Shown here: one piece after another, positions 8,759 through 18,035 of the stretch
How the letters are laid out: each line of letters starts with the position of its first letter
How positions within the stretch are numbered: position 1 is the stretch's first letter
From: Amantichitinum ursilacus
GTDB lineage: Bacteria > Pseudomonadota > Gammaproteobacteria > Burkholderiales > Chitinibacteraceae
Assembly: GCF_001294205.1 (NCBI RefSeq)
Contig: NZ_LAQT01000037.1
Span: 124,001-188,000, forward strand
DNA: 64,000 nucleotides
Direction of reading: 5' to 3'
Made by a program: the position numbers and the translations under genes
Notes under the pieces: model-generated
What the model saw: only the letters and a program-made list of their open reading frames with translations
What the model was told of the DNA's origin: nothing
Databases searched by the model: none

Positions 8759-9333
8759 CCAGTTCGTTGCAACAACCCTCCGCGCAGGTCCGCGCGGGCT
8801 GGTGGCGGCGTTTTTTTGCCTGGTGGTATGAAATCCTGCTGTTGATCCCGGTGTTGTTGATTGTGGCGCTGATTTATCAGGGCCTGTTTGCGTTGCTGAC
8901 GCAATTGCCGGTGGACCAGCTCTCACAAAGCCGGCCGGCGTCGTGGGGATTGTTTGTGGCTTTGTTGGCCAGCATGCTGGCCTATTTTGGCCTGTGCTGG
9001 CAGCGCGGCGGGCAAACGCTGGCCATGAAAGCCTGGCGCATCCGCATTGTCGATAGCGTGACCGGCGTCTCGCCCGGTCGCCGCGCCATCCTGATCCGCT
9101 TTGGCGTTGCGCTGCTGTGCTTTGGTCCGGTGCTGCCGCTGACCTTTGGCGCCTGGCACAACGCAGCGTGGATTCCCTGGGCGCGCTTGTCGCTGGCCTG
9201 GTGCATTCTGCCGTTTGTGTGGGCCTATCTGGATCGGGACCGCCAGTTTCTGCATGATCGACTGGCTGGCACCCGCTTATTGTTTGCGCCCAAACAGCCA
9301 CGCGCACAGCAGCAACAGCCCGCTGAGGCTTAA
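8755..9333 (+). CDS. RDD family membrane protein
   Basis: A 192-residue inner-membrane protein of the RDD family, named for conserved Arg and Asp residues. Hydrophobic segments lie at about 22-44, 60-80 and 110-150. The QTLAMKAWRIRIVD segment and the C-terminal DRDRQFLHDRLAGTRL are typical of the family. The TTG start overlaps the DUF3106 stop (TTGA) and has GGGG about 9 nt upstream. It ends the sigma operon and overlaps the convergent lnt gene by 57 bp. Transport or stress roles have been proposed for some RDD proteins, but none can be assigned here. Confidence 0.82.
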   Translation: MTSSLQQPSAQVRAGWWRRFFAWWYEILLLIPVLLIVALIYQGLFALLTQLPVDQLSQSRPASWGLFVALLASMLAYFGLCWQRGGQTLAMKAWRIRIVDSVTGVSPGRRAILIRFGVALLCFGPVLPLTFGAWHNAAWIPWARLSLAWCILPFVWAYLDRDRQFLHDRLAGTRLLFAPKQPRAQQQQPAEA

Positions 9334-10752
9334 GGTCATCCAGTCGCCCCACACCACGTAGGGCGTGGTGCCGGCAAAGTTCTGCGCTTTGCCTTCCAGC
9401 ACGCCGCGGCTGTTTTGCGGCAGTTGGCTCAGCACATGGCCGCGCTCATCAATGATCGCCGTCACGCCGGTGTTGGTGGCGCGCAGCATGTAGCGGCCGG
9501 TTTCGATGGCGCGCGCTTGCGACATCTGCGTTTGCTGCCAGGCCGCCCATGATCCATCAAACCACGCCAGATTCGACACGTTGACCAGCAAAGTTGCATC
9601 GGGCAATGCCTTGATGATCTCGCGGCCAAAGGCATCCTCGTAACACACATCCGGCGCCAGCCGCGTGTGCTTGCCGATCACAAACGGCGCTTGCTCCGCC
9701 GCGCCCGAAGTAAAGCCCGACAGCGGCATGTTCAGATAGTGATACATCCAGCCAAACAGCCACGGCAGCGGCACAAATTCGCCAAACGGCACCAGATGGC
9801 GCTTGCTGTACATCGGCAGTTTCGGGTTGGTCAGCACCGTCACCGAGTTGTAGTACTCCTCGGCATGCGGGCCGGATAACGGCACACCCGTCACCAGCGT
9901 GCGCGGCTGCACCACCTTCACCAGCCGTTCCAGATACCACGTCGGCGTATCGCTCATAAACGATGGGATGGCGGTCTCGGGCAGGATGACGATATCACCC
10001 TGCGCCTGCGCGGTCAGGTTGAGATAGGTGCGCAGATTGTCGAGATAGTGCGCCTCGGCCCATTTCTCATCTTGCGGGATATTGCCCTGCGCCAGGCTGA
10101 CGCTGACTGGATCGCCGACCGGGTAGGTCCATTGCATCAGCATCAGCAGGCCGCCCAAGGCCCATACGCCCAGACCGGTGGCCCAACGCTGCCAACCGCG
10201 CATCGCCATCAACGCGCCGAGCGACAGCAGCAACAAGCCCCCCGCGCCATAGACGCCCACCACCGGCAGATAGCCCACCAGCGGCGTCATCGGCACTTGC
10301 GAGTTGCCGACGTTGGCCCACGGAAAACCGGTAAACAGCCAGCCGCGCAGCCATTCAGTCAGCGTAAACAGCGCCGGCAAGCCCAGTGTCATGCGCCAGA
10401 CGCGATGGCCAATCCAGCGGCGCGCCGCCCAGGCCGCCAGCGCGGGAAAGAGCGCCATATACATCGACAGCAAAAACACACAGCCCGCCGCCATCAGCGC
10501 AGGCATGCCGCCAAAGGTGTGCAGGCTGATATAAATCCAGTAGATATTGGCGCAGAAAAAACCGAGGCCCCATGCATAACCCAAGGCCAATGCGCGTTTG
10601 GCGCTGCCTGCCTGGCCGATGCTCCAGCTCAGCGCGGCCAGGGCCAGCCACATCAACGGAAACGCATTGATCGGCGCAAACGACAGCACGGACAAAGCAC
10701 CCACGGCGGCCAGCGCGGCGGGCAATACAAACGGGCGTAGGGAGAGGCGCAT
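9277..10752 (-). CDS. lnt: Apolipoprotein N-acyltransferase
   Basis: Lnt adds the third acyl chain to the N-terminal cysteine of lipoproteins in the inner membrane, a step needed before Lol sorting. About 491 residues give six or more N-terminal membrane helices followed by a periplasmic nitrilase-like domain. The catalytic triad is visible: E259 in ILPETAIPS, K317 in YSKRHLVPFGE and C370 in PDVCYEDAFG. The ATG at 10752 is preferred. A start at 10779 is open but would put a GC hairpin inside the coding region. It follows corC, as in the enterobacterial ybeZ-ybeY-ybeX-lnt order. Confidence 0.94.
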   Translation of the reverse strand: MRLSLRPFVLPAALAAVGALSVLSFAPINAFPLMWLALAALSWSIGQAGSAKRALALGYAWGLGFFCANIYWIYISLHTFGGMPALMAAGCVFLLSMYMALFPALAAWAARRWIGHRVWRMTLGLPALFTLTEWLRGWLFTGFPWANVGNSQVPMTPLVGYLPVVGVYGAGGLLLLSLGALMAMRGWQRWATGLGVWALGGLLMLMQWTYPVGDPVSVSLAQGNIPQDEKWAEAHYLDNLRTYLNLTAQAQGDIVILPETAIPSFMSDTPTWYLERLVKVVQPRTLVTGVPLSGPHAEEYYNSVTVLTNPKLPMYSKRHLVPFGEFVPLPWLFGWMYHYLNMPLSGFTSGAAEQAPFVIGKHTRLAPDVCYEDAFGREIIKALPDATLLVNVSNLAWFDGSWAAWQQTQMSQARAIETGRYMLRATNTGVTAIIDERGHVLSQLPQNSRGVLEGKAQNFAGTTPYVVWGDWMTLSLSGLLLLCAWLFGRKQ

Positions 10753-10769
10753 AAAGATCTTGTGAAGGC

Positions 10770-10791
10770 GCCCCCGCATCAGGGCGGGGGC
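10770..10791 (-). other. GC hairpin in the corC-lnt spacer
   Basis: An 8-bp stem of GCCCCCGC and GCGGGGGC encloses a 6-nt loop. It has no U-tract, so it is more likely to affect mRNA stability or pausing than to terminate transcription fully. Confidence 0.4.
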
Positions 10792-10809
10792 ATCAAACCA
10801 TCGGGGCGG

Positions 10810-11676
10810 TCAGTCGTCGCCCACGGTGGGAGTAAATTGCGGGATTTTTTCGATCAGCACGCTGTGCACGCGGCGGCTATCGGCGCGCACGATCTGAAAG
10901 CGGTAGCCATCAAACGCAATCGCTTCGCCACGCTTGGGCACGTGGCCAAACTTGTTGGTGACCAGGCCGGCGACGGTGTCGAATTCTTCGTCATTAAAGC
11001 TGGCGCCGATGGCTTCGTTCAGGTCGCCAATCTCGGTGCCGCCTTTGACGCGCCAATGGCCACGCCGATCCAGCACCACGTTGTCTTCCGATTCGTCGTA
11101 GTCGTATTCGTCTTCGATATCGCCGACGATCTGTTCCATCACGTCTTCGATGGTGACCAGGCCGGCCACGCCGCCGTATTCATCCACCACAATCGCCATA
11201 TGGTTGCGGTTGTTGCGGAAGTCTTTCAGCAGGACGTTCAGGCGTTTGGATTCGGGGATAAACACGGCCGGCCGCAGCATGTCGCGCACATCAAATTCTT
11301 CGTCCAGCGCGTAAAAGCGCAGCAAGTCTTTGGCCAGCAGAATGCCCAGCACATCGTCCTTGCTGCCATCGATCACCGGAAAGCGCGAGTGCGCGGCTTC
11401 GATCACAAACGGCACAAACTCATCGGGCGGGGTGGAAATGTCGATCACGTCCATCTGGCTGCGCGGCACCATCACGTCGCGCACCTGCATGTCACCGACG
11501 TTGAGCACGCCTTCGATCATGGCCAGCGCGTCGGCATCCAGCAGATGGCGCTCAAAGGCGGAATGGAGAATATCGACCAGCTCGCCGCGGTTTTCCGGCT
11601 CGCGTAACAGAAAGTGGGTCAGGCGCTCCAGCCAGGAGGCCTTCGGGGCAGGGGACGGCTGCGCGTCGTCGTCCAT
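10810..11676 (-). CDS. corC: CorC/HlyC-type CBS-domain protein
   Basis: A 288-residue cytosolic protein of the YbeX/CorC family, linked to magnesium and cobalt efflux and to ribosome-related phenotypes in E. coli. Two CBS domains span about residues 65-190, beginning at VMVPRSQMDVIDI and including SRFPVIDGSKDDVLGIL and VVDEYGGVAGLVTIEDV. A C-terminal transporter-associated domain ends the protein. No membrane helix is present, as in the short family members. It lies 5 nt after ybeY and before lnt. Confidence 0.9.
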   Translation of the reverse strand: MDDDAQPSPAPKASWLERLTHFLLREPENRGELVDILHSAFERHLLDADALAMIEGVLNVGDMQVRDVMVPRSQMDVIDISTPPDEFVPFVIEAAHSRFPVIDGSKDDVLGILLAKDLLRFYALDEEFDVRDMLRPAVFIPESKRLNVLLKDFRNNRNHMAIVVDEYGGVAGLVTIEDVMEQIVGDIEDEYDYDESEDNVVLDRRGHWRVKGGTEIGDLNEAIGASFNDEEFDTVAGLVTNKFGHVPKRGEAIAFDGYRFQIVRADSRRVHSVLIEKIPQFTPTVGDD

Positions 11677-11681
11677 AGGGC

Positions 11682-12164
11682 TTACAGCTCCGGATCAGTC
11701 AGATACGGGTCATCATAACCTAAAGAAATGACGATTTGCGTCTCCAACGCCTCCATCTCTTCGGCTTCCTGGTCTTCCAGATGGTCATAGCCTTGCAGAT
11801 GCAACATGCCATGCACCACCAGATGACAATAGTGCGCAAGCAGCGATTTGCCTTGCTCGGCGGCTTCTCTGGCCACCACGGGCGCGCATAAAACCAGGTC
11901 GCCCATCAGCGGCAGACCGGCGATTTCGGGCAGCTCGCCGTCTTCATCAAAGGTAAAGGTCAGCACATTGGTGGCGTAATCCTTACCGCGATATTCGCGA
12001 TTGAGCGCCTGGCCTTCTTCGGCATCCACAATGCGCACGGTGACTTCAGCTTGCTTGACGCTGGGCCGCAGTGCGGCTTCGGCCCAGGTCTTGATCTGCG
12101 CTTTGCCCGGCGCGTCAGTGGCCGTGGTGGCCAACTGCAGCGCCAGTTTCAGTTTCTTGCTCAT
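11682..12164 (-). CDS. ybeY: rRNA maturation endoribonuclease YbeY
   Basis: YbeY is a zinc-dependent endoribonuclease in 16S rRNA 3'-end maturation and ribosome quality control. The family signature is present in [15 protein letters not shown] near residues 115-129, giving the three histidines that bind zinc. The upstream [16 protein letters not shown] motif is also typical. At 160 residues it matches the family. It overlaps the phoH stop by 4 nt, which suggests coupled translation. Confidence 0.95.
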   Translation of the reverse strand: MSKKLKLALQLATTATDAPGKAQIKTWAEAALRPSVKQAEVTVRIVDAEEGQALNREYRGKDYATNVLTFTFDEDGELPEIAGLPLMGDLVLCAPVVAREAAEQGKSLLAHYCHLVVHGMLHLQGYDHLEDQEAEEMEALETQIVISLGYDDPYLTDPEL

Positions 12165-13204
12165 TTCGGGTGATCGTCTTGATGGGTGGCTTGTTCGGCG
12201 CGGCGCTGGGCTTCGCGTTCGGCTTTGCGTTGGGCCGCTTCGGCGTCGCGTTGCTTGCCCGCGCGGTCATACGCATCGACGATTTTCTGCACCAGCGGAT
12301 GGCGCACCACGTCTTCGCTATTAAAGTAATGCAGCGCAATGCCACGCACGTCCTGCAGGACTTCTTGCGCATCCACCAGGCCCGATTTCTGGTTCTTGGG
12401 CAAATCCACCTGAGTCGGGTCGCCCGTGATGACGGCCTTGGAGCCAAAGCCGATCCGCGTCAGAAACATCTTCATCTGTTCGGGCGAGCTGTTTTGCGCT
12501 TCATCCAGAATCACAAAGCTGTGGTTCAGCGTGCGGCCGCGCATAAACGCCAGCGGGGCGATTTCGATTACGCCGCGCTCAAACATCTTGGTGACCTTGT
12601 CAAAGCCCATCAGGTCATACAGCGCGTCGTACAGCGGGCGCAGATACGGGTCGACTTTCTGGATCAGATCGCCTGGCAGAAAGCCCAGCTTTTCGCCGGC
12701 CTCAACCGCGGGGCGCACCAGCACCAGGCGTTTGACCAGATCGCGCTCCAGCGCATCCACCGCACTGGCCACGGCCAGATAGGTTTTGCCAGTACCGGCC
12801 GGGCCGATACCAAAGGTGATGTCGTGTTCCTGAATGGCCTTGATATACAGCGTCTGGCGTGGCGTGCGGCCACGCAGATCGTTGCGGCGCGTGCGCAGGA
12901 TCGGCGCGCCGTCTTCTGCACCCGCAATACCTGGTTCGGTGCCCGGATTGGTCAGCTCGATAATGCCCAGCTGCACATCATCCAGCCCCAGTTCCTTATC
13001 GGCTTCGTTGTAGAAGTGTTCCAGCGCGGTCACCGCCAGCTCCACTTTCTTGCCAGGACCGCTCACCTTGAAGTGTTCCTGGCGGCGTGCAATGGTCACA
13101 TCAAGCGCGGTTTCGATCTGCTTGATGTTCTCATCGAGCACGCCGCAAAGATTGGACAGCCGGCGATTGTCCACCGGCGTAAACGAGACGGTTTGGGTAT
13201 TCAA
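12161..13204 (-). CDS. phoH: PhoH-family ATPase (YbeZ-type)
   Basis: A 347-residue PhoH-like ATPase that works beside YbeY, probably in RNA metabolism. A KH-like N-terminal region comes first. The P-loop follows in [13 protein letters not shown] near residues 136-148, and Walker B in FVILDEAQN near 225. The C-terminal tail is rich in Arg, Ala, Glu and Gln and probably forms a charged helix. The next gene, ybeY, overlaps by 4 nt. There is a 46-nt spacer from the UPF0149 gene. Confidence 0.93.
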   Translation of the reverse strand: MNTQTVSFTPVDNRRLSNLCGVLDENIKQIETALDVTIARRQEHFKVSGPGKKVELAVTALEHFYNEADKELGLDDVQLGIIELTNPGTEPGIAGAEDGAPILRTRRNDLRGRTPRQTLYIKAIQEHDITFGIGPAGTGKTYLAVASAVDALERDLVKRLVLVRPAVEAGEKLGFLPGDLIQKVDPYLRPLYDALYDLMGFDKVTKMFERGVIEIAPLAFMRGRTLNHSFVILDEAQNSSPEQMKMFLTRIGFGSKAVITGDPTQVDLPKNQKSGLVDAQEVLQDVRGIALHYFNSEDVVRHPLVQKIVDAYDRAGKQRDAEAAQRKAEREAQRRAEQATHQDDHPK

Positions 13205-13250
13205 GAGGCGCTGGTTTCCGTAATCAAGACTTGCGTATCAAAGGGGCGGA

Positions 13251-13904
13251 TCAGTGACGGCGCTGGGCGCGGCCCGGGCGCTTGGCCGGCTGCGGCAGGC
13301 CGTCGTCATCGCCATGTTGCTGCCAGTATTCGCGGATGGCCGGAATCACTTCGGGCAGCGCTTGCGCGATGTTGTGCTCAAACTGGGCCAGATCTTCGCC
13401 TTCGGCTTCAGCGGCATCGCGCGCTTCTTCATCGGCGCAATCCAGAATCGGCGCGATCAGGTTGCTGTTGTCTTCGTCGTCCAGCAACGGCTGCCAGCCT
13501 TCGGCGTTCAGCGACGTGCCCAGCATGAAGCCGTAACACCATTGCTGCACGATATCGAGCTGACGTTCCTGGTCCACGTACACCATCGGGGTAAAGCTGG
13601 GCGGGTCCTGGTTCAGCTCATCCACCAGTTGGTTGTACAGACGCAGGATCAGGCCTTCGATCTTTTCGCGCTGGTGCGCGCTTTTCCATTTCGGTTGTTC
13701 GCCGTGTTCGCCCCAGACCAGGCCAAACCAGCGCTCTGGCGGCAGTTCGGTCGGGCCGACCAGTTGGGCGGTTAAAAAGCCGTGCAGCATCGACAGATCC
13801 ATGGACTGGATCGGCGCAAGGTCGGATTCCAGAAAGGTGGACAGTTCGTCCAGATCGGCTTCAGTCATTTGTGCGAGCAATTCGCTGTCTCTCGGGGAGG
13901 GCAT
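13251..13904 (-). CDS. UPF0149 (YecA-like) family protein
   Basis: A 217-residue acidic soluble protein of the UPF0149 family. The family pattern appears in MDLSMLHGFLTAQLVGPTEL near the N-terminus and in WCYGFMLG around the middle. The C-terminal tail is basic (KRPGRAQRR) and lacks the SEC-C cysteines of some homologues. The ATG at 13904 is preferred because AAGGA sits 8 nt upstream. A start at 13937 would overlap the neighbouring gene. Function is not established. Confidence 0.82.
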   Translation of the reverse strand: MPSPRDSELLAQMTEADLDELSTFLESDLAPIQSMDLSMLHGFLTAQLVGPTELPPERWFGLVWGEHGEQPKWKSAHQREKIEGLILRLYNQLVDELNQDPPSFTPMVYVDQERQLDIVQQWCYGFMLGTSLNAEGWQPLLDDEDNSNLIAPILDCADEEARDAAEAEGEDLAQFEHNIAQALPEVIPAIREYWQQHGDDDGLPQPAKRPGRAQRRH

Positions 13905-13926
13905 GGCAATTCCTTGTAATGAGGGG

Positions 13927-14406
13927 TTACAGCCCAAACAGACTGCGATGAAGTTTGACGACCACCTTGTGGATCGGCGCCGGCTGGTCTACCTGGCCGG
14001 TGGCGCGGTGGATATCGCTCGGGAAAAACACACCAAACGAACCGGGGTAAAAATCAAATTGTGTTTCCCGCGCGGGGGCGGCATAAAACGCCACGTCGTG
14101 GCGCTCGCTCAGATCTTCTTCGATGATCGCGCTGGCGTCTTTTTGCGTCACGCCATAGCGCTCGACGCCCGCCAGCAGCCACTGGATATCCACATGCTGC
14201 GTATGCGCTTCGGCGCGCTGGTTGTTCAGCGGCTCGGTGGTGGCCGTCTGGATCAGAAAAAACATGCGCGGATCATCGCCCAGCGGATAACGGCCAGCGG
14301 GCATGGCCAGTAAATCGCGTTGGACCAGCATAGACAATGCGGCGTTCACCGGCGCGGGGAATGCCGCTTGTGTCGTCAGCCAGTTATCGATGGTGCTCAG
14401 GATCAT
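13927..14406 (-). CDS. YhcH/YjgK/YiaL family protein
   Basis: A 159-residue cupin-like protein of the DUF386 family. Typical elements are the AEAHTQHVDIQWLLAGVERYG segment near residues 65-85 and FYPGSFGVFFPSDIHRATG near 120-138, which contain metal-binding His and Glu positions. E. coli relatives sit in sialic acid or other carbohydrate operons. Here it lies between miaB and a UPF0149 gene, so the substrate cannot be read from context. It begins 7 nt after the miaB stop. Confidence 0.87.
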   Translation of the reverse strand: MILSTIDNWLTTQAAFPAPVNAALSMLVQRDLLAMPAGRYPLGDDPRMFFLIQTATTEPLNNQRAEAHTQHVDIQWLLAGVERYGVTQKDASAIIEEDLSERHDVAFYAAPARETQFDFYPGSFGVFFPSDIHRATGQVDQPAPIHKVVVKLHRSLFGL

Positions 14407-14413
14407 GGGCGTA

Positions 14414-15778
14414 TCAAACCGTGACGGTTTCGCGCGTCACGATCTCGCCGCGCAAGCTATGCGGCAGGGCGTCGGTAACGCGCACGTTAACGAAGGTATT
14501 GATCAGGCGCGGCGAACCGTCAAAGTTGACGATGCGGTTGTTGTCGGTGCGGCCAGCCAGCTGATTGCTGTCTTTCTTTGATACGCCTTCCACCAGCACA
14601 CGTTGCACGGTGTTCAGCATATTGCGGTTCACATCGTCGGCCAGTTGCTGGATGCGCGCTTGCAGGCGCATCAGGCGTTTGGACTTGACCTCATCCGGCA
14701 CATCATCGGCCAGGTCTGCCGCAGGGGTACCGGGGCGACGGCTGTAGATAAAGCTGAAGCTGGCATCAAAACCGACGTCGTCGATCAGCTTCATGGTGCG
14801 TTCGAAGTCGTCTTCGGTTTCGCCGGGGAAGCCGACGATAAAGTCCGAGCTCAGGCAGATATCGGGGCGCGCTTCTCTTAGCTTGCGCACCAGCGATTTG
14901 TATTCCAGCGTGGTATAGCCGCGCTTCATGTTCACCAGCACGCGATCCGAACCCGCTTGCACCGGCAAATGCAGATGGCTGACCAGCTTGGGCAGCTTGC
15001 GATAGCACTCGACGATGCGCGCCGTCATTTCACGCGGGTGGCTGGTGGTGTAGCGGATGCGCTCGATACCCGGCACTTCGTGCACGTATTCCAGCAACGT
15101 GGCGAAATCGGCGATTTCCGGCTCTTCGCCTTCTTCCGCGCCATCCAGAATCTTGCCGCGATAGGCGTTAACGTTCTGGCCCAGCAGCGTGACTTCTTTA
15201 ACGCCTTGCTGCGCCAGACCCGCCACTTCGGCCAGCACGTCTTCAAACGGACGGCTGACTTCCTGTCCGCGCGTGTACGGCACGATGCAGAACGAGCAGA
15301 ACTTGGAACAACCTTCCATGATCGACACAAATGCCGTGGCGCCTTCAACGCGTGCGGGCGGCAGGTGGTCAAACTTTTCGATTTCGGGGAAAGAAATATC
15401 CACCTGGCTGCGGCCACTGGCGCGCCGTTCTTCAATCAACGCGGGCAAGCGGTGCAGCGTTTGCGGGCCAAACACCACGTCCACATACGGCGCGCGCTTG
15501 ACGATCTCCGCGCCTTCCTGGCTGGCCACGCACCCCCCCACGCCGATCACCAGGCCGGGGTTTTGCGCTTTCAGATGCTTGATGCGGCCCAGGTCGCTAA
15601 AGACTTTTTCTTGCGCTTTTTCGCGCACCGAACAGGTATTGAAGAGGATGACATCCGCTTCTTCCACATTGTCGGTCTTGGTCATGCCTTCGGTGGCGCC
15701 CAGCAGGTCGGCCATCTTGTCCGAGTCGTACTCGTTCATCTGGCAACCGAAGGTCTTGATAAATACTTTTTTGCTCAT
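14414..15778 (-). CDS. miaB: tRNA-2-methylthio-N6-isopentenyladenosine37 synthase
   Basis: MiaB is a radical-SAM methylthiotransferase that modifies i6A37 in tRNAs reading UNN codons. All six iron-sulfur cysteines are seen: C12, C49 and C83 in the UPF0004 domain, and C157, C161 and C164 in the radical-SAM CxxxCxxC motif. A TRAM domain ends the protein. The ATG at 15778 ([19 protein letters not shown]) gives 454 residues, close to the family length. The frame stays open to 15856, but that would overlap the neighbouring gene. Confidence 0.96.
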   Translation of the reverse strand: MSKKVFIKTFGCQMNEYDSDKMADLLGATEGMTKTDNVEEADVILFNTCSVREKAQEKVFSDLGRIKHLKAQNPGLVIGVGGCVASQEGAEIVKRAPYVDVVFGPQTLHRLPALIEERRASGRSQVDISFPEIEKFDHLPPARVEGATAFVSIMEGCSKFCSFCIVPYTRGQEVSRPFEDVLAEVAGLAQQGVKEVTLLGQNVNAYRGKILDGAEEGEEPEIADFATLLEYVHEVPGIERIRYTTSHPREMTARIVECYRKLPKLVSHLHLPVQAGSDRVLVNMKRGYTTLEYKSLVRKLREARPDICLSSDFIVGFPGETEDDFERTMKLIDDVGFDASFSFIYSRRPGTPAADLADDVPDEVKSKRLMRLQARIQQLADDVNRNMLNTVQRVLVEGVSKKDSNQLAGRTDNNRIVNFDGSPRLINTFVNVRVTDALPHSLRGEIVTRETVTV

Positions 15779-15783
15779 GCTGA

Positions 15784-16116
15784 TCAGTTCTGCTGTTTCT
15801 TGAGTTGCTGCTTGATCTGCGCGAGTTCGTCGTCGCTGATCAACCAGATCTTCCATACGTTGCCGTTGGCTTCGGTGGTGTACCAGATGTTGCTGTTGTC
15901 CGGCACTTGCTGCGGCGGCAGCAACAGGTTGTTGGTGCCATAAACGCGAATCGCGGCCGCCGTGGGCTGCGCCGTGCCATCAATCGAAACCGCGTTCAGT
16001 TGATAGTGGTCCAGTACGCCCAGCTTGCCGTTAGCGGGCAATACACGCCCGGCAAAACTCAGGCTGGACAGCATCATGCCAAACAGCAACACCAGTAGAG
16101 CGAAGGGCTTGCGCAT
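15784..16116 (-). CDS. Small secreted protein of unknown function
   Basis: The 110-residue product has a signal peptide ([20 protein letters not shown], cleavage near residue 22). The mature part is about 88 residues, with [18 protein letters not shown], a predicted beta-rich core, and a Gln/Lys-rich C-terminal helix. No cysteine is present, so it is not a lipoprotein. The start at 16116 has GGGATAACGG upstream; a longer frame to 16263 covers non-coding-looking sequence. It lies 5 nt before miaB on the same strand and may be cotranscribed. I do not recognise the family. Confidence 0.7.
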   Translation of the reverse strand: MRKPFALLVLLFGMMLSSLSFAGRVLPANGKLGVLDHYQLNAVSIDGTAQPTAAAIRVYGTNNLLLPPQQVPDNSNIWYTTEANGNVWKIWLISDDELAQIKQQLKKQQN

Positions 16117-16284
16117 ACCGTTATCCCGTTGAAAAACAGGTGATTTTATCACAATAAGCCAGGATGCCTTCGCGCGCGTCGGCCCAGCCAGACTGCGCGT
16201 CTGAAATCGGTCGTGAGTGGCTAAGTGGGGGCGGCCCGCGCCAAAGCAACTGGCGCGGCGCATTTGGCGCGGGCGGGCGGCAGA

Positions 16285-17154
16285 TTAAACCAGCGCGCGG
16301 CCAGTCAGCTTTTGCAGCACGCCCAACGGGGCGCTGGCCGGGTTCACCATGGCGTTTACCGGCAAAAAGAAGGTTTGTTCCATCATGAACTGGCCCGACA
16401 TCACCGCGTGCGACGCATGGTCGGAGAAGCAGATCCAGCCGCAACCGGGCGGAAACGGCATGGTTTCCTGCGGGCTGCTGCGTTGATAGTCCATATCGGC
16501 TTTCATCGCATCGTGCAGGTTCAGCATGATGTGGTCATAGGCGCTGCGACGGCGCTTGGTGATCTTGAGCGCCGCCAACAACGCCGCCGAGCCCGGCCAT
16601 TGCCGCGGCACGCGTGGCAACAGCTTGCGCGCCATATCTTCAAACGGCTCGCCCACGCGCCAGACGCGCGGCGCGCCATTGGGGTTGATATTGGTAAACA
16701 CGCGCAAAATGCGCTCGCCATAGTTGGGCCGCGACGGAAACGCATCCACATGCAAGCGGCTGTCATCCTTGCGCCACGAGGTCTGCCGGTTTTCCACCTG
16801 ATGCAAGCGCAAGCTGGTGGGCGCGGCGCGCAGCTGGCCCGTGTATTCCGGAAACAAACGCGCCACCAGATCATTGGCCAGATGTTGATAACGCTCGATC
16901 AGCCCGCGCACCGCCGCTTCGTCCGACGGATTGAGCACGCCATGCAACTTGCCACCGGCGGGGTCGAGGCTGATGTTCTTGCGCTGCGGATCGGCGATGG
17001 CCGGATCCAGCAAGCGCAGTTCATCAGGCTGCACCGTAAAGCCCAGCCGCGGAAAGTACAAAACCTGGCCCGATTCGGCCGCAGCCACCAGTTGCTCGCG
17101 CGCGGGCTCGAAGCTTGCGCCGTGGTCGGTGACGGTAATGATCTGGCTGGGCAT
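16285..17154 (-). CDS. kdoO: Kdo hydroxylase (KdoO-like Fe(II)/2-oxoglutarate dioxygenase)
   Basis: A predicted dioxygenase that hydroxylates the Kdo sugar of the lipopolysaccharide inner core to Ko, as known for Burkholderia and Yersinia KdoO. The HxD metal motif is H135-x-D137 in RLHVDAFPSRP. The distal histidine is H246 or H249 in CFSDHASHAV. At 289 residues it is close to characterised KdoO. No signal or membrane helix is seen, matching a cytosolic or membrane-associated enzyme. No other LPS gene is nearby. Activity is inferred from similarity. Confidence 0.85.
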   Translation of the reverse strand: MPSQIITVTDHGASFEPAREQLVAAAESGQVLYFPRLGFTVQPDELRLLDPAIADPQRKNISLDPAGGKLHGVLNPSDEAAVRGLIERYQHLANDLVARLFPEYTGQLRAAPTSLRLHQVENRQTSWRKDDSRLHVDAFPSRPNYGERILRVFTNINPNGAPRVWRVGEPFEDMARKLLPRVPRQWPGSAALLAALKITKRRRSAYDHIMLNLHDAMKADMDYQRSSPQETMPFPPGCGWICFSDHASHAVMSGQFMMEQTFFLPVNAMVNPASAPLGVLQKLTGRALV

Positions 17155-17352
17155 AAGGTGCGCCGTAAGAAAAGTCTGAAGTGATGAATTCTAGCCCGCT
17201 GCGCGCCAGGCCGTAAGCCTTTACCGGTGTGGCTTTTTGCCAAATCGGCCTGTTAATGGCAGCCACACCTACAACCGGATCGTCGGCACGCTGGCAACGC
17301 CGCAATGTTAGCTGCATCACAATCCAGTCATCCATTTCCGGGATGCAACATC

Positions 17353-17763
17353 ATGGCCACGCACATCGATCATCTTCATACCCCGGCGCACACACGCGCA
17401 GACCTGGGCGGCACGCTGGACACGCGTGCCACCGCTCAACCCAAAGCCCGGCTTGAGGCCGACTATGCCGACGCCACCGCGAAGGTGGTGCCACATGCCT
17501 GGAACGCTGTGGGCGCGATCATCACCGTGGCTTTGCTGGCGCTGTTTGTGGCGATGTTTGCCGGCGAGTGGCGCTTGAGCGTGGCGCACAGCCTGGTGGG
17601 CGTGCTGGCTTTTGCCGCCGTGGTGCTGCAGGCGCGCCATCTGCGCCGCGATCGTGTGCTAACGCAACGCCGCGATAGCACGCGCGCCATGACGGGCGTG
17701 CTGGATGTGATGGATGGCACGCGCCCCGCACCGCGTGGGCATAGCCGCTTTCTGGGCGAATGA
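17353..17763 (+). CDS. Small membrane protein of unknown function
   Basis: A 136-residue protein with a polar N-terminus of about 45 residues and two close hydrophobic helices (AVGAIITVALLALFVAMFA near 52-70, and SLVGVLAFAAVVLQA near 79-93). A basic tail with RHLRRDR and TQRRDS follows. The positive-inside rule suggests both ends are cytoplasmic. The ATG at 17353 has GGGATG upstream. It stands alone between kdoO and the autotransporter, with no operon partner. I do not recognise the family. Confidence 0.6.
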   Translation: MATHIDHLHTPAHTRADLGGTLDTRATAQPKARLEADYADATAKVVPHAWNAVGAIITVALLALFVAMFAGEWRLSVAHSLVGVLAFAAVVLQARHLRRDRVLTQRRDSTRAMTGVLDVMDGTRPAPRGHSRFLGE

Positions 17764-18035
17764 GTCTGACCGGATTTCGCTTGCCGCTGACGGCAAACCA
17801 GCGCAGCCCTTTGTGTCTGCGCTGGCACAAACCCAACACTTTGACGTCTGGCTCTACCGCAGAAATACCGTTGGCATAAGCCTTTGTTAATATCCACTGA
17901 CAAACACGGCCTTCTCCGAGTGCAGCCCACTGCGCCGGACTACGAGCTACGCGGCGTTAATCCTTGATCCATCGTTGATCCATCCCTGATCGACAAGGCC
18001 AGACCGCGCAACAGTCAGCAGGATCAAAGACAGCA

